The position numbers and the translations under genes are program-made. Shown piece after piece: positions 23,687 to 33,058 of a stretch of 64,000 nt of DNA. The stretch comes from Occallatibacter gabretensis. GTDB lineage: Bacteria; Acidobacteriota; Terriglobia; Terriglobales; Acidobacteriaceae. The notes below the pieces were generated by a model, which saw only the letters and a list, made by a program, of their open reading frames with translations, was not told the origin of the DNA and did not search any database. The stretch spans positions 62,001-126,000 of the forward strand of contig NZ_LAIJ01000007.1 in the NCBI RefSeq assembly GCF_001449115.1. The letters run 5' to 3'. Numbering within the stretch: position 1 is the first letter of the stretch; each line of letters begins with the position of its first letter.

Positions 23687-24916
23687 ATGCGGTTTGAGCT
23701 TTTTATTGCGGCGCGGTACCTGAAGGCCAAGCGGCGGCAGGCCGTGGTGGGCGTGGTGACGGCGATCTCCGTGGCCGGCGTGGCCGCAGGTGTGGCTGCG
23801 CTGATTCTTGCGTTGGCGATTACGAATGGGATGCGGCGCGACCTGCAGGACAGGCTGGTGGATGCGAGCGCGCATGTGCAGCTGATGCATGTGTCGGGAG
23901 GGATTCGCGCGTGGCAGCCACTGATGGAGAAGCTGCGCACGGTGCCGGGTGTGAAGGCCGTAGCGGGCGAACTGGATGAACAGGTGATGGTAGCGCATGG
24001 GGCGCGAGCGGGATTTGCGCTGGTGGAAGGAATTGTGCCGAAGGATGAGCTGACGGTGAGCCGGCTGCTGGAGAAGGCTGGGCCGGAGGCGATGCGTGCG
24101 CTGGAGCCAACTAGTGAAATGGACCCTGTGCCGCCGATTGTGCTGGGGAAGGACCTGGCGGATTCGATTGGCGTGACTGTGGGCGACTCCGTGATGCTGG
24201 TGAGCCCTCAGGGGGATTTGACGCCGATGGGGATTGTGCCTAAATCGGTCCCGTTCAAGCTGGTGGGGACGTATCATTCAGGGTTTTATCAGTACGACTC
24301 GGGGTGGGGTTACGTACGGCTGACAGATGCGCAACGGCTGTACGACGAGCCGGACCTGCTGAGCGTGATGAGCTTTAAGCTCGATGACCTGAATCGCGCG
24401 CCGGAGGTGGGACGGGCGATTGAGCAGGTGGCGGGCAAGGGCTTTCTAACGACGAACTGGATGGAACAGAATAAGGAACTCTTTCGCGCGCTGAAGCTGG
24501 AACAGTATGTGACGTTTATTGTGATTGCACTGATTGTGATTGTTGCGGCGCTGAATATTCTGATTGCGCTGACGATGATGGTGATGGAGAAGACGCGCGA
24601 CATTGCGGTGCTGATGAGCTTTGGCGTGGCTCCGGGGCAGGTGCGAAGAATTTTTCTGCTGCAGGGGCTGCTGATTTCTGCGATTGGCACGGTGATTGGC
24701 CTGGTGCTGGGGTATGCAGGCGCTTGGGTTGGCGGACATTATCCGATTCACTTGTCAGCAGAGGTGTATGCGATTGACCGGCTGCCGTTTGCGCCGCGGC
24801 TGGTGGATGGCGTAGTTGTGGCTGTAGTGGCGTTGGGTGTTTCACTGCTGGCGACACTGTATCCTTCGCAGGCGGCTGCTCGGATATTGCCGGCGGAGGC
24901 GCTGCGGTACGAATAG
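23687..24916 (+). CDS. LolC/LolE-type ABC transporter permease
   Basis: A 409-residue permease of the lipoprotein-releasing/FtsX-MacB family. It has one N-terminal helix (VVTAISVAGVAAGVAALILAL), a large periplasmic domain (about 50-270) and three C-terminal helices (FIVIALIVIVAALNILIAL; GLLISAIGTVIGLVLGY; VVVAVVALGVSLLATLYPS). The RFELFIAARYLKAKRR start is diagnostic. The ATPase partner (LolD) is not adjacent, so it must be encoded elsewhere. Likely role: extraction of outer-membrane lipoproteins from the inner membrane. Confidence 0.88.
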   Translation: MRFELFIAARYLKAKRRQAVVGVVTAISVAGVAAGVAALILALAITNGMRRDLQDRLVDASAHVQLMHVSGGIRAWQPLMEKLRTVPGVKAVAGELDEQVMVAHGARAGFALVEGIVPKDELTVSRLLEKAGPEAMRALEPTSEMDPVPPIVLGKDLADSIGVTVGDSVMLVSPQGDLTPMGIVPKSVPFKLVGTYHSGFYQYDSGWGYVRLTDAQRLYDEPDLLSVMSFKLDDLNRAPEVGRAIEQVAGKGFLTTNWMEQNKELFRALKLEQYVTFIVIALIVIVAALNILIALTMMVMEKTRDIAVLMSFGVAPGQVRRIFLLQGLLISAIGTVIGLVLGYAGAWVGGHYPIHLSAEVYAIDRLPFAPRLVDGVVVAVVALGVSLLATLYPSQAAARILPAEALRYE

Positions 24917-24966
24917 TTTCTGCTATCCTGGGGCGCGTTGGAACGTCCAGTGGTTAGGGGGGTGCA

Positions 24967-25404
24967 ATGAAGCTGATCGTGCTGGGATCTGTGTTTTGTG
25001 CTGCGGCGATGGCTGCGGGGCAATCTGCTAATGAAAAATCTCTTGGCCGCGGTGGGACGATTTTTCAGCTTCCACAGGGTGCAGTACCACCGGACCATAA
25101 CTCCATTCAACTTCCTAATATTGTTCTCACTCCACGGCTCGATGAGGGAATTATTGTGCACCCGCCTGCGGGGAGCTTTGTGTTGCAATCTCCGGTGCCT
25201 CCAGCGGCGCAGGCCCAGAAACTCTATCCCGGCTTGAAACTGCTGCCCACTGATACTGCGAAATTAGAGGCGATTCCGCTGGAGTGGCCGAAGTTCAAGA
25301 TGGAGCAGATTCCGACGCAGTGGCAGGGGATGAAAGTGATATCGGTGAAGAAGGATTCTGCTGCGAACACGCCTTCAACTGCAAGTGCGTTAAAGAAGAA
25401 ATAG
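24967..25404 (+). CDS. Small secreted protein, unknown function
   Basis: A 145-residue protein with a signal peptide (LIVLGSVFCAAAMAAGQS) and a Pro-rich, low-hydrophobicity body (FQLPQGAVPPDHNSIQLP, PPAGSFVLQSPVPPAAQ). No domain is recognised. It starts 50 bases after the permease gene, so the two may be co-transcribed. Confidence 0.65.
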   Translation: MKLIVLGSVFCAAAMAAGQSANEKSLGRGGTIFQLPQGAVPPDHNSIQLPNIVLTPRLDEGIIVHPPAGSFVLQSPVPPAAQAQKLYPGLKLLPTDTAKLEAIPLEWPKFKMEQIPTQWQGMKVISVKKDSAANTPSTASALKKK

Positions 25405-25409
25405 CGATT

Positions 25410-25613
25410 TCACTGTGGCGTGATGATGCCGCCGAGGGCGTGACGGCGGGGCAGGACGATGCCGCGATGATCGACTTCTGGCTTGCCTGCGGCTGTAGGG
25501 TGCAGCGCGGGATCCGATGCGCGTTCGAGGATTGCGCCACCGCAGGCTGGGCACCAGTCGGCCTGAGTTTCTTCAGCGAGAACAGCGTGGCAGTTGGCGC
25601 AGAAGCGTTCCAT
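25410..25613 (-). CDS. Small zinc-ribbon protein
   Basis: A 67-residue protein with two CxxC knuckles (FCANCHAVL and WCPACGGAI), enough for one zinc ion, followed by a short unstructured tail. The start at 25613 lies 10 bases after the stop of the large GH13 gene, so it is probably the second gene of that operon. No ribosome site is evident. Function unknown. Confidence 0.6.
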   Translation of the reverse strand: MERFCANCHAVLAEETQADWCPACGGAILERASDPALHPTAAGKPEVDHRGIVLPRRHALGGIITPQ

Positions 25614-25623
25614 AGGTTTTAGA

Positions 25624-28600
25624 TTATTCTTTTTTCTCTTGATCTGCTTCCGTTGTGTTTTCCAAATCAACTTCAGATTCATCTTCCGGGTCGTCTCCTG
25701 GTTCGGCGGCGAGTTTGGATGGTTCGCTCGGAGAGGGATCGGGTTCGAGTTCAGACGTGTCTATGGTTCCCGGCTCTGATTGCGGCTCTATTGATTCAGG
25801 GTCTGGTTCTTCGATTGGTTCGGCGGTTGGCTCGGTTGTTGGTTCTTCGATTGGCACTTCCGTTGGCGTTGTCTCAGGCTCGGTGATTGGATCCGGTGGG
25901 ATGATTTTGTCGAGTCGATAGCCGGCGTCTTCGAGAACCATGAGATTCCTTTCTACCTTTTGGGAGAGTGATTCAAGCAAGGCCGGATTCGGCGCGGGTT
26001 GTGCGGCCAGCGAAAGCAGGTCAGGAAGCTGAAGGAACCAGAGAAGTTCTTCGTAGGGCTCGCGGACGATGTATTCGTGACCTTCGGCCTCGTGGACTCC
26101 AGTGAGCCAGTGGAAGTCAGGATCGTGCCAAAGATCGTGCGGGACTGTCGGCGACTCGGCTTCCACGTTTTCGGCCTGGGTCTGGACGAGCAACAGGATC
26201 TTGATACGGGCCGCGGTGCGCCAGGCTTCTTCGCTCTCCATACCGAGAGCTTTAAAGGCTTTGGCGAACGGCTCGCGGAGGCGGAGCGCGTCAAAAAGAG
26301 CGAGTGCTGTTTGAGCAGGATTTTTTGTTTCCTGCGCTTCAGTGAGCGTTTGAACGATACACCAGCCGAAGACCGGGCCCCAGAGGGCTGTTGAGACAGC
26401 GCTGGGGCTGGCGGAGGGCAGGACACGGCGTGCGGCTGCCGGCCAGGAAGCGGGGAATGCGGCTTCAAGCGCTGGAATATGAAGAGCCGCGCGGATGAGC
26501 TTGCGGAAGACGGCGGATTCGCCGGTGAATTCTTCTTCCTCACAGGAAGCGGACTGGCTGGGCTTGGGGGCAGCGGAGCGCGTTTGGGCTACGCAGGCCT
26601 GGGCGAGCAGGGACTGGAGGCGGGTCCAGGCATCATCGAGAAGAGCGGTCAGTTCCCTGCTCTTGATTGTAGAAGCAGGGCTTGCAGAAACAGGGCTGGA
26701 TGCTGTGGGCGCAGTGGCGGCGGCGATTTGCGTGGGGGTGATAGTGGCGTTGTCTGCGAGATGGCGGATGAGAACCGGATCGAGAGCGGCGGCGAGAGCA
26801 GCGTGCACGGGACGGAGTTCGAAGTTGGCCAACGCATCTTCAAGATGAGGCACGCCTGCGCCTACTAATTGATCACAGAGTTTGTCCCAGGGCTTTTGTG
26901 CGGAGGCGTGGAGGGTGCGCCAGTTAAGGAGGACGCGGGACTCGTATGCGTGGAGCGAGAGCGGGAGACCGCGAGTGGCGAAGTCCGTAGCCCGGACGAG
27001 ATATTCGAGACCGGTGAGAGAGTCCGTCCAGGCGAAGATGACGTTGGGGGCGGTATCGGCGGGTGTGAAGCCGAGGGCGTCCCAGAGGGATTTCTCGCGG
27101 ATGGTGCCGGCGGACTTGTCAGCGTAAGGGACCGACTGGCGGATGGTGCCGCGGGTGGATCCGTAGACGTTGTTATAGACGACGAGTGCATGTGAGCTGC
27201 CGGAGCTGTTCGAGTAGGCGAAAACGTTTTCGTCGACAGCGCCGCTGTGATGAATGAAATCGTAGAGGAAGAAATTGGAAGATTCCGCGAAGAGACGGCG
27301 GAGCTTGAGGAGCGGGGCGACTTCGCGCTGATGGCGCGCGATGAGCGAGGGATCAGGGTCTTCGTTGTAACGCGGGCGGCGATACTCCATGCCATACTTT
27401 TCGGTAAAGCCTTCAATCTGGCCGTGACCGAACATGGGCAGGCCCGGGAGCGTGGCCATGAGCACTGCGACGCCAAAGCACTTGTCGCCTTTACCGAACT
27501 GGTCGATGGCGGTGCGCTCGTCTGGATTAGACATGAAATTAACGTAGCGCTTGAGGATGTCGGGATCGAACTCGATGGTGTTTTTGAGGACGGTGCGGTA
27601 ATTGGCGTTGTCTTCATCGCGAAGCATGACCATGAAGGCCGAGTTATAGACGCGGTGCATGCCGAGGGTGCGGACAAAGTAACCTTCCATGAGCCAGAAG
27701 GCTTCCGCGAGGAGAAGCGTGCCGGGGACTTCGACGGCGACACGATCGACGACTTCGCGCCAGAATTCCAGCGGCATGTGGCGATCAAATTCAGCCTGAG
27801 TCATGCCGTATTCGGCGCGTGAGGGAATGGCGCCGCTTGCGCCGGGACCAGGAAACCAGAGGCGATGAAAGTGGCGCTTGGCAAGGGTCATGGCGGCGTC
27901 GAAGCGGATGACCGGAAAGAGGCGCGCGACGTGAAGGATTGTCTGGATGACGTGCTCGCGGACGTCGGGGTTCATGTAGTCGAGCTGCGCGGTGTCATTC
28001 CAGGGAAAGCTGGTGCCGTCATTGCCGTGATAGACGTAGCGGATGTCGCCGGAGGAGTTGTCTCGACGGCGGAAGACTACGGCGGCGTCTTCCTGGGAAA
28101 AGTATTTGTCGTCGATTTTGATTTCGACGCGAGGATCGGCGGAGAGATCGGGACCGTTGAAGCTATAGGCCGGGTAGGGCGAGTCGCCGCGGGACATAAA
28201 CCACTCGGGATGTTCGACTACCCAGGGGGAGTCGATGCCCATGTGGTTCGGAACCATGTCACTGGCGAGGCGGATGCCGTGATGGTAGGCGCGATCGCGG
28301 AGGCGAGTGTAGCCGGGATCGCCGCCGAGATCATCGGCGATGCGGTAATCGAAGAGCGAGTAGGCGGAGGCCACGGCGTCCGTGTTGCCCATGAGGAGCT
28401 TGATGGTGCGTGAGGCGCGGCTGCGCTCCCAGACGCCGATGAGCCAGAGAGTGTTGATGCCGCGCTTGGCGAGAGTGGCGAGCTCTTCGTCAGGAATTTC
28501 ATCGAGACGAGTGATTTCGCGGCCGTGCGCCCTGCTGAGCTGGGCGAGCCAGACGTAGGTGCTTTTGGCAATCATCACCGTTTCCGGCATCCAGGCTGTG

Positions 28601-29544
28601 TCTGGGGAGAACTTTTCGTATTCCTGCGCAGGATCGCCGTAAGTTGGGACTTCTGCGCGGCTTTCCAAGCCGCCCCAGTCGTGGTGGAGGCCTTGCTGGC
28701 GAGCGAGTTCGCGCTGCTCCGCAGCTTGTGCCGCGGTTGCCTGAGCTTGAACAGCGGGTGGGTTGAACTGCATCCAGATGGCGAGTTCTTCTTCGTGGAG
28801 TACTTCACCGGCGACTAAGAGGAAGCGATCCAGGGATTCGCCGAGGAGAGGCTTCCAAAGCTGGCGGAGACTCTCAAGCTGGGCTCGAAGCGATGTGGGC
28901 GCGGCCTGCGCCGGGGCGACAAGGAGCGAGAGAAGATCAAGCGCTTCAGCGCCTTCCACGGGAATGAGCGGACGCGTGGCGAAGTAATCAGGAAGCTGCT
29001 TTGCGACTTCACGGTAGGCGGTGGTTTGCGCTAGAGCTGAGTCGTTGAAGAGCTCATTAAAGGGCTGGAAAGCGGGATTGTGATTGGCGGCCCAGAGAAG
29101 CAGGAGCTCTTCCAGAGCGACTTCCCGATGCGGGCGGCCCGAGGTGGCGGCAGCGAGCCACTGCTGCGGGGTGTGCTCGCTGCGGATGACTGTGGAACCC
29201 GGGAAGTTTTCGACGAAGGTGAGCAGAAGCTTGTCGACCTCAGAGCCGCCGACTTGCCCGGCAAACCATTCGAGCGCGCTGGTGAGGAATTCGGGATCGA
29301 AGCGCTCACGGTAACGGGCGATGAGGGCGTGGCTGGCCTCATCAATGAGGCCCATGGCGTAAAGCTGGCCGGCGTGGATGGTACGCTCGGGGTGTTTTTC
29401 CACTTCGCGGATGAGATTCATGCGGTGCGCGAAGTCGCGGCAGGCGGAAAGCGAGGCAAAGATGACGTTGCCGTTGAAGGAGAAGAGGGTTTCGTCGAAG
29501 TGGTAGCGCTGGCGCACGGCTCGCGCGATGTGGAATTCCATCAT
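25624..29544 (-). CDS. Very large GH13 (alpha-amylase family) enzyme with acidic tail
   Basis: A 1306-residue protein. After an N-terminal alpha-helical region of about 300 residues comes a GH13 barrel (about 320-800). Its conserved regions are SDMVPNHMG (I), VIRFDAAMTL (II, nucleophile Asp), LLLAEAFWL (III, acid Glu) and FMSNPDERTA (IV, Asp). A helical C-terminal region follows, then 100 residues of Pro/Glu/Thr-rich sequence (TEPTTEP-like repeats) ending in a run of acidic residues. There is no signal peptide, so it acts in the cytosol, perhaps on glycogen or trehalose-like glucans. ATG 29544 is preferred (AGGAG 12 bases upstream). Confidence 0.88.
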   Translation of the reverse strand: MMEFHIARAVRQRYHFDETLFSFNGNVIFASLSACRDFAHRMNLIREVEKHPERTIHAGQLYAMGLIDEASHALIARYRERFDPEFLTSALEWFAGQVGGSEVDKLLLTFVENFPGSTVIRSEHTPQQWLAAATSGRPHREVALEELLLLWAANHNPAFQPFNELFNDSALAQTTAYREVAKQLPDYFATRPLIPVEGAEALDLLSLLVAPAQAAPTSLRAQLESLRQLWKPLLGESLDRFLLVAGEVLHEEELAIWMQFNPPAVQAQATAAQAAEQRELARQQGLHHDWGGLESRAEVPTYGDPAQEYEKFSPDTAWMPETVMIAKSTYVWLAQLSRAHGREITRLDEIPDEELATLAKRGINTLWLIGVWERSRASRTIKLLMGNTDAVASAYSLFDYRIADDLGGDPGYTRLRDRAYHHGIRLASDMVPNHMGIDSPWVVEHPEWFMSRGDSPYPAYSFNGPDLSADPRVEIKIDDKYFSQEDAAVVFRRRDNSSGDIRYVYHGNDGTSFPWNDTAQLDYMNPDVREHVIQTILHVARLFPVIRFDAAMTLAKRHFHRLWFPGPGASGAIPSRAEYGMTQAEFDRHMPLEFWREVVDRVAVEVPGTLLLAEAFWLMEGYFVRTLGMHRVYNSAFMVMLRDEDNANYRTVLKNTIEFDPDILKRYVNFMSNPDERTAIDQFGKGDKCFGVAVLMATLPGLPMFGHGQIEGFTEKYGMEYRRPRYNEDPDPSLIARHQREVAPLLKLRRLFAESSNFFLYDFIHHSGAVDENVFAYSNSSGSSHALVVYNNVYGSTRGTIRQSVPYADKSAGTIREKSLWDALGFTPADTAPNVIFAWTDSLTGLEYLVRATDFATRGLPLSLHAYESRVLLNWRTLHASAQKPWDKLCDQLVGAGVPHLEDALANFELRPVHAALAAALDPVLIRHLADNATITPTQIAAATAPTASSPVSASPASTIKSRELTALLDDAWTRLQSLLAQACVAQTRSAAPKPSQSASCEEEEFTGESAVFRKLIRAALHIPALEAAFPASWPAAARRVLPSASPSAVSTALWGPVFGWCIVQTLTEAQETKNPAQTALALFDALRLREPFAKAFKALGMESEEAWRTAARIKILLLVQTQAENVEAESPTVPHDLWHDPDFHWLTGVHEAEGHEYIVREPYEELLWFLQLPDLLSLAAQPAPNPALLESLSQKVERNLMVLEDAGYRLDKIIPPDPITEPETTPTEVPIEEPTTEPTAEPIEEPDPESIEPQSEPGTIDTSELEPDPSPSEPSKLAAEPGDDPEDESEVDLENTTEADQEKKE

Positions 29545-29701
29545 GGGATGGGCTTGCTCCTGTCCGGCATCTTTTCGGCGAAACGCAATCCAAGGGTACA
29601 GTATCATTCCGGGAGTGTGTGATGCTCAGGAAGCATTCTGGGCTGTCGCGGCATTGCCATGCAGATGCTGACCCGGTAGACTAGGAGAGTCCAATCGATA
29701 C

Positions 29702-29791
29702 GGAGAGGTGGCAGAGTGGTTGAATGCACCCGCCTCGAAAGCGGACGTAGCTGAAAGGCTACCGTGAGTTCGAATCTCACCCTCTCCGCCA
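29702..29791 (+). tRNA. tRNA-Ser (anticodon CGA)
   Basis: Acceptor arms GGAGAGG/CCTCTCC, D-arm GGCAGAGTGGTTGAATGC, anticodon loop CTCGAAA within CCGCCTCGAAAGCGG, a long class II variable arm (ACGTAGCTGAAAGGCTACCG) and T-arm GTGAGTTCGAATCTCAC. CCA is encoded (29789-29791). The long variable arm and CGA anticodon identify tRNA-Ser, which reads UCG codons. Confidence 0.95.
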
Positions 29792-29909
29792 TCCTATGAA
29801 AACATAAGGGTTATGGGAGCTGTTACTACTCCTGTTACCGAATTCTGGTCTGATCCACAAAAAACCTGTGCTGACGTCGGTATTCCTCTACGGGAGTATT
29901 CTCGTGAGT

Positions 29910-29978
29910 GCTGGTATTTACATTCGCATCCGCAGGGGCGGACGGGAGCTGCCCGTTCGCCCCTGCGGTTAAGACCAG
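29910..29978 (+). other. Long two-tier hairpin downstream of tRNA-Ser
   Basis: Outer arms GCTGGT (29910-29915) and ACCAGC (29973-29978) enclose a GC-rich stem CCGCAGGGGCG...CGCCCCTGCGG with inner ACGGG/CCCGT. No U-tract follows. It could be a processed RNA, a strong pause site or a repeat. The rest of 29792-30150 shows no convincing gene. Confidence 0.45.
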
Positions 29979-30150
29979 CAATGGAAGACTCAGGCCCTTT
30001 TACGCGTTAGTGAATGGCGAGCCAGAACATCATCAAGGAGGCGTTTACCATGTTCGTCATGTGGTGAATGAGAAGAGAGGCTGGGAGAGACTGTTTTGTT
30101 AATATTATTGCGCGGCATCTTAACGAGATCAAGCAGCCTTACAGTCGCAA

Positions 30151-31767
30151 TTAGACTTTCTTCCGTTGATTGAAATCCTGCTCGGTATTGATTTCCCAGA
30201 TATTTTGTTTGCTTTTGACGCCTGTGAGAATATTCTCGACAGCAACCATGGCGGTCAACATGGAATGGTCCTGATTGTTGTACTTGTGCATGCCATTGCG
30301 CCCGATCAGGAAAAGGTTCTCATACCTTTCCATATAGCGCACGATCTCATCGAAACGGTCGTAGGTTCCAAAGTAAGCCGGGTAGGCTTTGGGGACCCGC
30401 AAGACGCATGAATCGCGCACTTCGTCGCTCTTCAGAATGCCGATGCTTGCTACCTCATCAATAGCGAATCGTATAAGATCAGTGTCGGATTTCTTCCACA
30501 AGGGGTCGGCTTCATAGCAAAAATATTCAAGTCCAATCCACATTTTGGTTGGATCTGCAACTAAGTGCGGACTCCAGTTATTGAAGATTTGGATGCGGCC
30601 GACCATTACATCCGGTTCTTGAATGTAGATCCAATTGTCTTTTACGGCAGAGCCGTCGTTTTCAGTGATCAGGAGGCGGTCAACCAGCAAGCCTACGGTA
30701 ATGAAGTCGCGGTAAACCAGGCCATCCGAGATGGCCTTCACATCTGGCGGCGCTGGAACATCGATAGCACGAATCAGTTCACACACGGGCATCGTAGAGA
30801 GAAAGTAATCTCCGTGTACGGTTTCCAACGCCCCATCGGGAGTCAGGGCGCCCAGCGAAACGATACGCGCCGTTCCATCCGAATCGATGTCCACGTGCAG
30901 CTTTGTTACCTTCCAGCCCATGCGGATCTCACCGCCGCAGTGGCAGATAAGTTTCGATACGTGTTCCCATAACTGACCGGGACCATATTTTGGATAAAGA
31001 AACTCCTCGATGAGCGAGGTCTCAGAGCTCTTCTGCCGAATATCCGTGGAATTCTTACCCGCCAAGAGCCGATTGAAGAAGTGCAGTAGAGCTGTACGTA
31101 AAGAAAGGCCTTTGATACGTTGTGCACCCCAGGCGGCGGAAATCTTATCGCAAGAAACACCCCACACTTTCTCGGTATAGCTTTTAAAAAAACTGCGGTA
31201 GAGCTCCTGTCCAAAGCGATTGATAAAGAAATCTTCGAGGCTTTTCTCCGGTCTGCGCTGGCGCAATTGCGAACGGAGATAACTTATCAAGATGAGAACG
31301 GTGCGACGGCCGCCAAGAAGACGGAATGTCGCGCGTGAGAAAGAAAGAGGATAGTCCAGTAAAGAGCGCATGAAGTAAATTCGGCTCTTACGCGGCCTGA
31401 CGAGCATGACGCAATCTGCATTTGGAATGGGATTGAGCAGGTGTGAAGATGCAGAGCTGGGCGCTTTTGTGACAATACGCTGTTGGTTTTGATACTGAAT
31501 CAAGAGATCTGTCTTCTCTTCCCTCCCTTCGATGGGCATGATGCTCATCCACCAGTCCATCACTCGATCGGACTTGGAGAAAAAGCGGTGGCCGCCAATG
31601 TCGATGCAATTTCCATTGTGGCGAATGGTGCACGATATTCCGCCAATTCGGTCGGACGCTTCAAGAACGATGGGATGGATTGATGAGTGTCGACAAAACT
31701 CCAGAGCTGCCGTCAAGCCCGCTGGTCCTGCGCCGATGATCACTGCAGTGCGGGTTGGTTTCGACAT
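30151..31767 (-). CDS. FAD-dependent oxidoreductase (amine oxidase/UGM-like fold)
   Basis: A 538-residue flavoprotein. The N-terminal dinucleotide motif is [16 protein letters not shown] (residues 9-24), with ribose-binding Glu in [10 protein letters not shown], then the FAD contact segment [35 protein letters not shown] resembles the Thr-lid region of protoporphyrinogen-oxidase and UDP-galactopyranose-mutase-like enzymes that are common in surface-glycan and natural-product clusters. Its 5' neighbour is the PhyH gene, 71 bases away. The substrate cannot be told from sequence. Confidence 0.85.
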   Translation of the reverse strand: MSKPTRTAVIIGAGPAGLTAALEFCRHSSIHPIVLEASDRIGGISCTIRHNGNCIDIGGHRFFSKSDRVMDWWMSIMPIEGREEKTDLLIQYQNQQRIVTKAPSSASSHLLNPIPNADCVMLVRPRKSRIYFMRSLLDYPLSFSRATFRLLGGRRTVLILISYLRSQLRQRRPEKSLEDFFINRFGQELYRSFFKSYTEKVWGVSCDKISAAWGAQRIKGLSLRTALLHFFNRLLAGKNSTDIRQKSSETSLIEEFLYPKYGPGQLWEHVSKLICHCGGEIRMGWKVTKLHVDIDSDGTARIVSLGALTPDGALETVHGDYFLSTMPVCELIRAIDVPAPPDVKAISDGLVYRDFITVGLLVDRLLITENDGSAVKDNWIYIQEPDVMVGRIQIFNNWSPHLVADPTKMWIGLEYFCYEADPLWKKSDTDLIRFAIDEVASIGILKSDEVRDSCVLRVPKAYPAYFGTYDRFDEIVRYMERYENLFLIGRNGMHKYNNQDHSMLTAMVAVENILTGVKSKQNIWEINTEQDFNQRKKV

Positions 31768-31838
31768 CGTAATGATTACTTAATGTCCTGCGGGTGGCCA
31801 TCGGATTCACCACACTCCGCATCGGCGGAACACGACAG

Positions 31839-32777
31839 CTAACTAAGTTGACTCGCAATCCTGGCATAACGCGTTCTTGCAGACGGCGACGCCGCTGTGA
31901 GGGCTAGATCTTCCAGTTCCGCCTTCGAGGGTTTGAGCGTAAGCGGAAGGTTTTCCCAATAGAACTTCAACTCATCTGAGCGCCAGAATGCGTAAGTCTT
32001 GTGCCACGATTTGCCGGACTCTCCAGCAAAAACCAAATTAGACGGGTTGACGGCGCGTCGCGCATCTTGAAATCTGCAATCAAGTGAAATACGAAGACAC
32101 TCGGAGCGATTGGGCAGGGCTGCATGAACGGTCAGGCTATGAAATATAAGCACGTCGCCTGCGTTTACACGGCCGCCTACCCATTCTTCTCCCGCGAGTA
32201 CTCCATCCTGAATCTCTGGAACGTGCAGATTATCTCGTTCGTGGTGCAGAACTCCGAAGCGATGCGATCCCTCCAGTATCTGCAAAGGTCCTGCTTCAAT
32301 CGGGCAGTCATGCAAGGATATCCATACAGTGAAGAACTCCGGATCTCCACCCATGAATTCGTAGTCCTGGTGTGCATGGACCACCAGGCGCTCGCAGTCT
32401 GGAAAGATAAGGCGCCCAATGGGTTTTGGATGAATCAGAACCTGATCGCCGATAAGCATCTCCATGATTTTTCTCAGCGCTGGATGATGTGGCAGAGCAT
32501 GAAATGATTCCAGGTTAAATACGTCCTGATAGGTCCGTTTAAATGCGGGGTCAGGATCCCCACATGCCATATTAGAATCCGCGATGCGCTCCAGTGGTTC
32601 GCGGTCATGGAGAAGCCATCCTGCTGCGGATAACACCCGTGTTATATCGGCAAGCACTGGATCAACAGCTTCACACGGCAAGAGCTCGCGTATGAGCGCA
32701 TATCCCCTAGTGCTGATTTCTTCCTGCAGTTGCTCCGACGTGATGTTCTCTGCCCGAGTTTCATGAAAAGCTTTCAA
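31839..32777 (-). CDS. Phytanoyl-CoA dioxygenase (PhyH) family protein
   Basis: Fe(II)/2-oxoglutarate-dependent hydroxylase. The 312 residues hold the iron facial triad H136-x-D138 (VHAHQDYEF) and H218 (FHSLTVHAALPN), and the 2-oxoglutarate-binding Arg229 (ECLRISLDCRF). All key residues are present, so it should be active. The family acts on small molecules, often as a tailoring enzyme in natural-product pathways. It heads the pair with the FAD oxidoreductase and is divergent from the HPr-kinase-like gene. Confidence 0.88.
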   Translation of the reverse strand: MKAFHETRAENITSEQLQEEISTRGYALIRELLPCEAVDPVLADITRVLSAAGWLLHDREPLERIADSNMACGDPDPAFKRTYQDVFNLESFHALPHHPALRKIMEMLIGDQVLIHPKPIGRLIFPDCERLVVHAHQDYEFMGGDPEFFTVWISLHDCPIEAGPLQILEGSHRFGVLHHERDNLHVPEIQDGVLAGEEWVGGRVNAGDVLIFHSLTVHAALPNRSECLRISLDCRFQDARRAVNPSNLVFAGESGKSWHKTYAFWRSDELKFYWENLPLTLKPSKAELEDLALTAASPSARTRYARIASQLS

Positions 32778-32870
32778 TCAACTGCCCCCGCCGATTACTG
32801 GATTGTGACGACACCATGGTAGTCACGATACACAGTGGAATCGCGGAGCTTGTCTGGAGATCGTATGTCG

Positions 32871-32890
32871 ATTGTCAACAAGTTGTCATG
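32871..32890. promoter_or_regulatory. TGTCA-rich motif between divergent cluster genes
   Basis: ATTGTCAACAAGTTGTCATG contains two TTGTCA units. The 10-mer AAGTTGTCAT recurs at 36246. Similar TGTCA groups occur at 41735 and 44781, all in non-coding stretches of the same cluster. It could be an operator or, read on the minus strand, TTGACA-like -35 boxes. Confidence 0.35.
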
Positions 32891-33058
32891 CTCGCCTCTT
32901 CGGCATATACGTCGTGATGGAAATGGCGTTGTGACAATCCCATGACCTGCTGGTGACAAAGACTTTGTCTGTGTGGTCCTATGCTTACGATAGCGAGGGC
33001 GGAGCGGACATGCGTACTTCGCTTTCCTGTCCTAAATCAGCTCCGCAGAAAAGACGGA

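Noticed and set aside
29702..30150. tRNA-Ser as attachment site of a genomic island covering 30-46 kb
   Set aside because: No integrase gene and no direct repeat of the tRNA 3' end (GAGTTCGAATCTCAC) was found at the far side of the accessory region.
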